Source: Erinaceus europaeus (Eukaryota; Chordata; Mammalia; Eulipotyphla; Erinaceidae). From it: a stretch of 64,000 nt of DNA. The stretch covers positions 111,186,447-111,250,446 of the forward strand of contig NC_080164.1 of assembly GCF_950295315.1 (NCBI RefSeq), given 5' to 3'. This document shows, one piece after another, positions 55,546-64,000 of the stretch. A program made the translations under genes and the position numbers. Positions within the stretch are counted from its first letter, which is position 1. Every line of letters begins with the position of its first letter. The notes under the pieces were generated by a model. That model was given only the letters and a program-made list of their open reading frames with translations, had not been told where the DNA came from and searched no databases.

Positions 55546-57478
55546 ATCCACAAACTCACCTCATCCTTTAAAAATATAAGGTCTATACAAGAGAGAACTA
55601 TTGGTGCTGAATAATACTGAGGTGTGAGATTTAGTTAGAAAGCAAACAGTGATGGAGAATGAAGGAGACTGGTAAAGCAGGCTCTGGATAGTGACATTAA
55701 TTTTAGTAGAATAACATTCTTCATGTCACAATAATCATTCTATTCAACTTTGCTGTTTCTCAGTTCATCTGAACATCTGAATGTATAAAATTATGCTAAA
55801 AGTTCTTCCAATTTCATCCTTAAATTTCTAGGTAGTTTGATTTAACTAGTTTAACTATATTTAAGTTTAAAATTAGACATTTTATATAATGCTTAGTATA
55901 TTCTTTATTCACGACTTGATGAAATTTCTTAGTCATTGTTATATTTATGTCAGTATGAAGAATATTTGAAAATTGGAAAGATTTCCACTTAATCAATGTG
56001 TTTTCAAAACTAATACTCAGTCTGTTTTCAGCCCAATCACTCAAACCTAACTCAATCAGAAAACAGTTAATTATGCCTTGTTCATTTGTTATTACATGAC
56101 TTGCTTATTCCTCTTTTTATAACTTGGCTCTTAACAAAGAGATACACTTCATCAGTTGTTTTAAACTACATGCTTCATTAACAGATTTTACATAGATCAG
56201 CCATAATGTTTTAAACAATGGGAACAATTTCCTGATGTACTGATTTACAAATATGGTTCAGTCATATTTACATAGTTCATATGATTCTATATCTGAAGCC
56301 ATCAGAGGCATTCTATTTTCATCCACTTCCAGAAGTGAAAACCATGATGCAAAATATTAGGAGCTGCAATATAGTGTGGACATGAGTTTGAGTTTGATAA
56401 TGAAAGTCTGCCATTTTACTTTATCTAGTGTAATGGAAGGGAGGGGAAATAGGAAACACAATGGGCAACGTTATTTTTGCCTCAAGAATGAAAAGGAAAG
56501 AGTGTTTTGTAGCTAGCTCAATTCTTTCTAGACCGTAAAACGCTTTCCTCAGCAAATAAGTTGATTGCAAGTGAATAATTTTTCAGGTGACATGACGTAA
56601 CATTTGTAACTCTAGAAGACAACATTTCTATTTTGAAAAATTCTATGAAAAACTACTCATTTTATTTGATATACAGTGACAGATGATTAAGACAGTGTAT
56701 TATACTGTAATCAGAATTCTTTTTCCCCCCCTCAGGACTATCAGTCCAACTATAATGGCATGTTATAAAAACATGCACACTTGGACAATTTCTCTCATAA
56801 CAATGGTATTCCAAATGTTTCTGCAGATGTTTGGTGAAGATTGCTTTTGTGACAAGAATGAATGTTTTGATTCTCATAAGCATAAAAATCTAACGGAGGA
56901 ACAAGAAGTAACATTCCCCCATGAAAGCTAAATTTTCCACTCAAGTAGCTTTGGAACTGAAGTTACACTGTGGATAGTTGAAAGTAATAAGCTTTTATGC
57001 ACAACACAGAATAACCTGGGTTACATATCATGTTTAAGGGAGAAGGTCTACTCTAAGAAATAAAGCTTCACTTAAGATTTTATGGAGACATTATCAAGAA
57101 GTCATTACATTAAAGTGGGTTCAGAATCCACCTAGAAATTTATCATCAGGGTAATAGAAGATGTGACTCAAACAAAATTACAGGCTAAAGAGTCCTTGAT
57201 ACCCCACAGGTCTGTAGTTGGTCTATTAGAGCTACAATGGATCCTACTGGATGAGGCAGCTATTAATACTCACACATCTTTCAAGGCTTTTCTTTGTGTA
57301 GCATAATGAAAATAGCCACCATTGAGGTAAAGTGTCTCTTTTTACTGGACTATATGGAAACTATCACATGCATCTAGAGATGGAATACAGACCCTGGTGC
57401 CTTGAGAATTACAAAGAAGATATGTGACAGTAAATTTCCCTGATGCCAGTGTATTTTTCTTTCATCTACCCTGTTCTT
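55546..57478. other. Repeat-poor unique stretch
   Basis: About 1.9 kb with no recognised transposon. Frames at 55820-56044 (minus) and 56683-56931 (plus) have no recognisable motif. Confidence 0.45.
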
Positions 57479-57488
57479 AAATAAATGA

Positions 57489-57699
57489 GTTCGAGGGGGC
57501 TGGGTGGTGGTGCACCTTATTGAGCACACATGTGCACAAGAACCCAGGTTCAAGCCCCCAGTCCCCATCTGCAGGGGGAAAGCTTTACAAGTGGTGAAGC
57601 AGGGGTGCAGGTGTCTCTCTCTTTGTCTCTCCCTCTCTATCTCCCACTATTCTCAATTTATGACTGTCTTTATCCAATAAATAAATATATTTTTTTAAA
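57489..57699 (+). mobile_element. SINE-b with 10-bp TSD
   Basis: 'ggggctgggtggtggtgcac', 'acccaggttcaagcccccag', 'ctgcagggggaaagctttac', 'tttatccaataaataaatat'. TSD 'aaataaatga' lies at 57479-57488 and 57700-57709. Confidence 0.92.
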
Positions 57700-57709
57700 A
57701 AATAAATGA

Positions 57710-58319
57710 CTTTGAATTAGTCTATTTTTCTAAAGCTAATTTTCGTTACATTGATATAATCTCCTTCAAATTACAGTTTCCTTGAGGCCACAGATCCTAA
57801 CTAGAGTGTTTGCAAATTATTGATGGTGATAATATCATCAGTGTAAGCAATGTTTTCAAGGTTAAAAATATATATAGATATTGATTACTAGGGGAAATAT
57901 GATTTTGGTTTTAATAATATTTAAAATGCATTATGTTATTTTATTTTTAAATAATACACTTAATCAGAAAATAAAATGTGTCATAAATTTAAATTAGATT
58001 TTAATAACTCATGTAACTGGTTGTAACACAAAGGAATCCATATAAAATAAACAAATACAGAGCGTTTTTAGAAATTAGCAAGACTTCAATAAGTTAGTGA
58101 GAAAATAATGTCATATTATTATTCATTTTTACTGAATTCATTTTTTTGGAAACTCACTAAGGTGTTTATATGTATAAGCCACATTCTGATGGGATAAAAA
58201 CAATTTTATGTTGGAAATTAATAATGAAACATTTGCAGTACGGATAAAGGATACAGACTGGTATACTGGAAAGATACAAGATTTGGAGTTGGTTGCTTTC
58301 TTTTTCTTTCCTTATTTCT
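57710..58319. other. Unique AT-rich sequence
   Basis: No feature recognised. Confidence 0.4.
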
Positions 58320-58538
58320 TTCTATTATTATTATTATTATTATTTGCCCACAGAGATATGGCTAGGTCTTGGTGCCAGCACTGCAAATCCACTGCTCCTG
58401 ATGGTCATTTTTTTTCCATTTTATTGGACAGGACAGAGAAAATTTGAAATAGGAGAGGTAGTTACAGAGAGAGAGAGAGAGAGAAAAGGGAGAGAGAGAG
58501 AGAGACCTACAGTCCTGCTTCACTGCTTGTGACTCACT
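58320..58538 (-). mobile_element. SINE-a, truncated by the neighbouring L1
   Basis: (ATT)n at 58324-58345, 3' block 'ttggtgccagcactgcaaat', 'ttattggacaggacagagaa', long (GA)n, then 'cctacagtcctgcttcactg'. The head is cut off where L1 sequence starts at 58539. Confidence 0.8.
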
Positions 58539-58952
58539 CAGCCTATGCGCATTAGAAAGTTTGAGACATTCAATCAATGTTTTCCCTCTCATATCAATTA
58601 AGTAGTCATTTATATGACTACAAATTAATAGGAGAGTACATAAACAACATTCCCACCACCAAAAGACTGTGTCCCATCCCATCCCCACCCCCCACCCCCC
58701 AGTGAAGAAGCCAAACATCCACCCTCACCCTCAACCCAGAGATTTTTACTTTGGTGCCCTACTCTAGATTTAGTCAGATCCTGCTTTTAGTTTCCCTTTC
58801 TGTTCTTCTTTCTCAACTTCTGTTTATGAGTGGGATCATCCCATACTCATCTTTCTCTTTCTGACTTAGCTCACTTAACATAATTCCTTCTAGCTCCATT
58901 CAAGATGGGTCAGAGAAGGTAGGTTCATTGTTATTAATAGCTGCATAGCATT

Positions 58953-59034
<82 letters not shown>

Positions 59035-60270
59035 ACAGCTTTCTCAGCCACTCATCTGTTGTTGGGCACCTGGGTTGCTTCCAGGTTTTAGCTATTATGA
59101 ATTATGCTGCTATGAACATAGGTGTTCACATATCTTTTTGGTTGGGTGTTATGGAGTCCTTGGGGTATATCCTTAGGAGAGGAATTACTGGGTCATATGG
59201 AAGGTCCATATGTAGCCTAATGAGAGTTCTCCAGACTTCTCTCCACAGAGGTTGGACCAATTTACATTCCCACGAGCAGTGCAGAAGGGTTCCTTTGTCC
59301 CTACAGCCTCTCCAGCATTTGCTGCTGCTGTCCTTTTTAATGTATGCTATTCCCACAGGGGTGAGGTGGTATCTCAATGTTGTCTTTATTTGCATTTCTC
59401 TTGACAATCAGTGACCTGGAGCAATTTTTCATGTGTTTGTTAATCTTTTGGATCTCTTCTGAAGTGAATGTTCTGTTCATATCCTCTGCCCATTTTTGGG
59501 TAGGATCATTTTTTTGTTGTTGTTAAGTTTGCTGAGCTCTTTGTATATCTAGTTATTAGTCTCTTGTATGATCTATGGTATGTGAAGATCAGAACATTCC
59601 TTCTCATGATCACAGAATGTGAGCTCAGATCTACAGTGATGCAGAGGTTACATAGGCTCCTAACATCATCTCCTCAGACAATAACTTGGATCCACCTGAA
59701 TATCAGATGTCAAGCTCAGAAAAAAAAAAAAATCTATTATAGTCATGGGCCCTATGGAATATAACTAAAATAGGCCTACTAACTATCTACAAAACGGAGA
59801 CCCCACCCCTAACTAATCTTCTAAATTATTATAGCATTCAGGTTCATGATTAGTCAACAATTTGTTTGGCTTTATATGCTAACTCTCTTTTCAGCCAAAA
59901 GGTTCCAGATACTAAGATGATGCCAACCGGACTTCCCTGGGCAGACAACCCCACCAATGTATCCTGGAGCCCCACTTCCCCAGAGCTCTACCCTCCCAGG
60001 GAAAGAGAGAGACAGGCTGGAATTATGGATTGACCTGTCAACACCCATGTTGGGGAATTGGGGAAGCAATTACAGAAGACAGAAGACCTTCTGCATCCCA
60101 CAATTACATTGGGTCCATACTCCCAGAGGGATAAAGAATAGGAAAGCTATCAGGGGAGAGGATGAGATATGGAGGTCTGGTGGTGGAAATTGTATGGAGT
60201 TGTACCCCTCTTATCCTATTGCTTGTGTCAGTGTTCACTTTTTATAAATTAAAATTTAAAAAAGTAGAGA
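58539..60270 (+). mobile_element. L1 with inverted 5' segment (twin-priming structure)
   Basis: 58539-59588 is L1 on the minus strand: ORF2 C-terminus (frame 59407-59126, with '[20 protein letters not shown]' and '[13 protein letters not shown]') followed by the start of the long 3' UTR. 59590-60270 is forward subtype B 3' UTR with 'aataacttggatccacctga', 'tttggctttatatgctaact', 'cagagggataaagaatagga' and an A-rich end. Together they form one insertion: 3' part forward, 5' part inverted. No TSD found. Plus frame 59097-59414 is the antisense of ORF2. Confidence 0.8.
58958..59032 (+). repeat. (TA)n microsatellite inside L1
   Basis: About 37 uninterrupted AT units at the position of ORF2 where sister copies have only 'tatatatacc' (35388 region), so the array expanded after insertion. 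Cruciform-prone. Confidence 0.96.
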
Positions 60271-60365
60271 AAAAGATACAAAGACCAAAACATTGCTCAA
60301 TTCTGGCTAGTGGTGGTACTAGGAACCTGAGAGCCAAAACCACTATGCTTGATATCCTCTAAGTC
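60271..60365 (-). mobile_element. SINE-d fragment, antisense
   Basis: 'gagaaaaagatacaaagacc', 'tctggctagtggtggtacta' and 'ctgagagccaaaaccactat' resemble the reversed SINE-d body. Low confidence because short. Confidence 0.45.
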
Positions 60366-60439
60366 CATATTTTTAATTTGAAGAGGCTCACTTAGGTGAA
60401 TTTATAAGGGCTGGCCAACAGGGAAGTGAAGGAAGTTTT

Positions 60440-60810
60440 GCTAAGGAAATGTCGAGCATTGGCTGGGTAATACTGCATCATTTGGAAGAAAAATGGATGG
60501 AACTAGAGGTGACTGACTGTGCTAAGTGGAATAAGTAAAATGTGAAGGACAACTCCCAGTTGGTTTCACTCATGTAAATGAAAAACACACACAAAAAGAG
60601 ACAAAACAAACAAGCAAACAAAAAACAGGTAACCAATTCTCTCTTGCACTTTGAGACCTAAAGAGGTACAGGAATGTGAGGAAGGGACACAGAACTTTTG
60701 CGAAAGGGTTAATGATTTACACTCACCATGTGTTAGTTCTGAAATTAATACTTTTGAAATCTTATAATTTTGTAAGATACTGTCGAGCCAAAATAAAATG
60801 TAATGAAAGC
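60440..60810 (+). mobile_element. Old L1 3' fragment
   Basis: 'atcatttggaagaaaaatgg' (the end of ORF2 in old L1s), 'ggaataagtaaaatgtgaag', then 3' UTR with 'cagaacttttgcgaaagggt' and 'aatcttataattttgtaaga'. Confidence 0.65.
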
Positions 60811-61196
60811 AATGGGAACTCAGTAGATAAGAGGGTAGTAGAAAGGAACCTAGAGCAGTAAGAAGGAGAAAAGGCTTGGGAAAAAATGGCTCATCTAAAA
60901 CCTTTCACTTAGGTGTGAAAAAAAGGTTAAGTCTGGAAGGACAAGGTAAGTCTGGGAAGGACCTGGTCTTGCAGGTCCTGGGAAACAGATTTCTTCTTTA
61001 AGTGTGAAGAGACTAAACTTACCATCCAGTGATCTGATTTACATTCAGAGCTCAATGGAAAAACAATGAAAACATACTTGAAGTGACACCTTGGGAGGTA
61101 ACTCTCAGGAAAATAGATCAGGGGGGCTCTAAGAGATGCAGCAGTAAAGCATTCAGTTCTGGGTGCTGGCTGGCAGCTCACAGGGCTGAGTGCACA
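60811..61196. other. Unique sequence
   Basis: Two short similar units ('aagtctggaaggacaagg' and 'aagtctgggaaggacctgg') at 60929-60965. Nothing else recognised. Confidence 0.4.
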
Positions 61197-61308
61197 TCCT
61201 TCCTTTCTTCTTACCTTTCTTCCTTCCTCTCTTCCTTCCTTCATTTCTTTTTCTTCCTTCCTTCCTTCCTTCCTTCCTTCCTTCCTTCCTTTCTTTCTTT
61301 CTTTCTTT
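61197..61308 (+). repeat. (TTCC)n/(TTTC)n microsatellite
   Basis: Imperfect TTCC up to about 61255, regular TTCC to about 61288, then TTTC. It is the tail of the antisense SINE that follows. The 71-151-codon frames here are artefacts. Confidence 0.95.
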
Positions 61309-61503
61309 ATTACTGGAGAGAGAGAGAGAGAAAAAAAAATTGAAAGGGGGAAGAAAGAGAGGGGAGAGAGACATAGAGACATCTGCAGACTTGCTTCACC
61401 ATTAATGAAGCTTTCTCCCTGCAGGTGGGGACCATAGGCTTGAACCTGGGCCCTTGTGCACTGTCATGTGTGCTCTCAACGAGGCGTACCACCACTTGTC
61501 CCC
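61309..61503 (-). mobile_element. SINE-b copy, antisense
   Basis: 'ttattactggagagagagag', 'gacatctgcagacttgcttc', 'gcttgaacctgggcccttgt', 'caacgaggcgtaccaccact'. Its head abuts the head side of the next SINE. Confidence 0.85.
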
Positions 61504-61732
61504 AAGTGCACCCATGTCCATGCAAGGACCCAGGTTCAAACCCTCACTCCTCAGCTACAGGTGGTGAAGGAGGACTGCAGGTAGCTCTACTTCTCTCTAC
61601 CTCTCCATCTCTTCCTTCCTTCCTTTTCAATTTCTCTGTCAAAAAAAAAAAAAAAAGCCAGTGGGAGGTATGGATTCTTTATGCATCAATGAGCCTCAGT
61701 AATAATCCTGGTGGTGATTAAAAAAAAAAAAA
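61504..61732 (+). mobile_element. SINE-b long variant, sense
   Basis: It lacks the first bases of the head. 'aaggacccaggttcaaaccc', 'gtggtgaaggaggactgcag', CT tract, A-run, then 3' block 'gcatcaatgagcctcagtaa' and a poly-A tail. Forms a head-to-head inverted pair with 61309-61503. Confidence 0.8.
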
Positions 61733-62509
61733 GACAGTTTTAAGACATTCTGAATTTAGATAAGTTAGAAAACCTAGTTAATTAAAATTATTACAACCAA
61801 TTCAGGAAGAAAATTAAAATATGTCTAGTTCTAGACCATGTTTCCTTTAAAATAAGTGTCATTTTTTAGAATGATCAGTCTCCCCTGAAATAGAACAGAG
61901 CCTCACACTTTCTTAAATGAGTATTCAGTATGCCCCATAATCATGCTCTTCATAAATGGAAAAGAGGAAACACTCTCCCCTACCATGTCATTTGTAGAGC
62001 CCAAAATAATGTTGTATTTAACCCAACAGAGAAAGGGAAAATATGAAAATGAATTACAGATCAAGCCCAGGTATCAAATGTAGACAGCAAAATCCTCAAG
62101 AAAGTATTAGTAATCTAAATTCAGTGACATATAGGAAAAAATATCTAAAATCTTGTGTCTATTCCAAGAATGACAGATATTCCAAAATTAGACCAATCTC
62201 CTAATGTAATTTTGTACATTAACATTGCAAAGACAAGCATAAGACCCACTATGTTTACCTCACAAAATTTAATAAGTATCATTCTCAGGGGTGACATTTT
62301 AAAAGCATAACAGGAATGAGAAAAGTACCTGTGATTTCTCTTCAGTGTCAGATTGTGAAATATAGGTGGTATAATTAAAATAGAAAAACTAAAAGGAGGA
62401 TTCAGAAAACTACTAAGACTGCCATTATTTATATATTTTGTTTCCTTTTCTTAGTGCATAACAAGGATTCCAATTACGTGCAGTGTCATCCTAGAGTCAT
62501 CTTTTTGAT
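61733..62509. other. Unique sequence
   Basis: No feature recognised. Confidence 0.4.
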
Positions 62510-62650
62510 TCTGTATTTCAGAGAGAAAGAGAGGAGAGGAGTACACAGACATGAAAGAAAGATGTTAGGGCACTTCTCTACCGTCCATAGAGTCCCCATG
62601 TGGTGCTGAGGTCCAATGCCAGCATATCACCAGGCCCTCTCTATAATGGT
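62510..62650 (-). mobile_element. Degenerate antisense SINE
   Basis: 'cagagagaaagagaggagag' purine tract and 'tggtgctgaggtccaatgcc' in reversed SINE order. The group is unclear. Confidence 0.45.
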
Positions 62651-62883
62651 TCAGCCAAACTCTGCCCCTTTGGTTTATTTTTAGAACTACTAACATTAAC
62701 CTTCAAGACTGTTGAATGTAAGACATTCAAAATGTAAGACAAAAAATGTATCTATTTTTTTTCATTTCTTAAAATATTATATTACATAGGTACTTTAATT
62801 TTTCCTGGCAGAGCTCAATGACAGTTTGTGTCATACAGGATATGACACAAAGCCATAGCTGTGCCTTCAAACTCCAAAAGAGA

Positions 62884-63043
62884 TGATTCAGGAGGTGGTG
62901 CAGTGGATAAATCATTGGACTCTCAAGCATGAGGCCCTGAGTTTGGTCCCTGGCAGCACATGTACAAGAGTAATGCCTGGTTCTCTCTGTGCCTCTCTCT
63001 CTCCTATCCCTTTCATAAATAAATAAAACATTAAAAAAAAACA
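62884..63043 (+). mobile_element. SINE-c copy
   Basis: 'gattcaggaggtggtgcagt', 'cattggactctcaagcatga', 'gagtttggtccctggcagca', 'gagtaatgcctggttctctc', then (AAAT) and a poly-A tail. The 91-codon minus frame here is its antisense. Confidence 0.9.
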
Positions 63044-63065
63044 AAGGAAATAGTCATACTCTTTA

Positions 63066-63287
63066 AAAAATAATATTATTTTTATTTATTTATTGGATAG
63101 AGACAACCAGAAATTGGGAGGGAAGGGGAGATAGAAAGAGAGGAAAAACAGAGAGATACCTACAACACTGCTTCACCATTTGCAAAGCTTTCCCCCTGCA
63201 AGTGGGGACTAGAGGCTCAAACCCAGTCCTTAAACACTGTAACATATGCACTCAAACAGCTGTACCACCACCTGGGCCAAGATAAGG
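63066..63287 (-). mobile_element. SINE-b with 10-bp TSD
   Basis: 'ttattggatagagacaacca', 'gatacctacaacactgcttc', 'tttccccctgcaagtgggga', 'tgtaccaccacctgggcc'. TSD 'atactcttta' lies at 63056-63065 and 63288-63297. It inserted just beyond the SINE-c tail. Confidence 0.93.
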
Positions 63288-63297
63288 ATACTCTTTA

Positions 63298-64000
63298 CTA
63301 ATAAAAGTTAAATTGAGTATGACTCATGCCCACATATCCAATAATTAAATAAATTACATCTTGTTTGATAGTGTCCCTCCATGGCATGTTTATTTGAGTA
63401 TATTCTTAAGTCCAAAGTTATATAAAAACAGGATTCATTCTCTAAATTGATTCATAATTTTGAATCAAATTAAAACCAATAAGTGTTCTATCCTGTGAAA
63501 ATACTATTGCAGGTTTTAAATATTTCATGGCAGTCTCCAAACTCTTGATTCTTTGTTGTGAAGTCTTCAAGACTGTTGCCATGTGTACTGTTAGCAGAAT
63601 GGGAGGAGGATGAAAGAGGAGAGGAGTGAATCAGTTCAGGTATTGTACAAGTGGCAGGTAGCCAAGTTTGGGGAGCTTTGTGCATTACTAGGAATAGAAA
63701 TAGATGAAAGAAGCTACTTTCCTCTGAGCATAATTTTCCTGCTGAGATCTGATCTCTCTGATGAGCACTGCAGCACTATTTCACTTTAACTGAAAGCTCC
63801 TGTTTACTGGGTTTTCACTATTTTTCCATTCTATTGTTCTCGGTCACAGCCACTTCATGCTACCTCATAGCTCTCCCTTCCAGTTTACAGGAATTTTATG
63901 CCCTCCACCCCCCTACCTGCCCCAGGGTCATGGATATAACAACTGAAAATACTTATTCCGTCTCTCTTTGTGTGCCTCAGAGCCCTGAGAGCATGGGACT
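63298..64000. other. Unique sequence
   Basis: No transposon recognised. A 65-codon minus frame at 63488-63685 is Ser/His-rich with no recognised domain. The last 120 bases are less AT-rich. Confidence 0.4.

Noticed and set aside
59097..59414. 105-codon plus frame
   Set aside because: Antisense of the L1 ORF2 C-terminal region.
60927..61405. Frames of 71-151 codons with FLPSFLPS or KERKEGRK repeats
   Set aside because: Produced by the TTCC microsatellite and the adjoining SINE.

Overview
The window is eukaryotic, AT-rich, intergenic or intronic mammalian DNA. I find no intact protein-coding gene, exon series, rRNA, tRNA gene, CRISPR array or operon. It is full of tRNA-derived SINEs, recognisable by Pol III box B-like GGTTCAAGCCCC cores and by phrases such as 'gcagcgggttaagcgcag' and 'ggtggtgcacctggttgag'. 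I recognise these as the SINE families of the European hedgehog (Erinaceus europaeus) or a close relative. This species call rests on memory of the families, not on a search. The long open frames are shadows of repeats (SINEs, L1 ORFs, microsatellites) or chance frames in AT-rich DNA.

I sort SINE copies into five working groups. SINE-a has the 'cgggcagtagcgcagcgggttaag' type head and a CAACAA-rich tail. SINE-b has a 'ggccgggtggtggtgcacctgg' head. SINE-c has a 'ggtccgggaggtggcgcagtgg' head. SINE-d has an 'agatagcataatggttatgcaaa' head. SINE-e has a 'gacagctcacttgg' head. Several sit between exact target-site duplications (TSDs), for example 3762/3970, 5921/6159, 10904/11201, 21578/21862, 39254/39421 and 63056/63288.

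Layout: 1-22 kb holds SINEs, old L1 ends, an L1 piece at 10.2-11.8 kb, and a GC-rich ERV LTR at 20.06-20.40 kb. 23.5-33 kb is L1 3' UTR-derived sequence, with a clean insertion at 23569-24846, an antisense LTR at 24.9-25.4 kb, and a nested stack at 29.7-33.0 kb (L1 interrupted by a younger L1 tail and a second LTR). 35-40.1 kb is the most complete L1, on the minus strand, with 5' UTR, broken ORF1, broken ORF2 and 3' UTR. 40-47 kb and 52-60.3 kb carry more L1 tails, two of them with inverted 5' segments as expected from twin priming. Repeat-poor stretches lie at about 12.4-13.9, 16.5-18.1, 22.2-23.4, 26.5-28.4, 41.1-42.9, 49.8-52.3 and 55.5-57.5 kb.

The most interesting biology is retrotransposon biology. 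An L1 lineage with an unusually long, modular 3' UTR is seen in many copies. A 203-bp gapless local duplication (8067-8269 to 10676-10878) was pasted into an L1. A 113-bp internal L1 piece sits between 15-bp direct repeats. I see no convincing new gene system.
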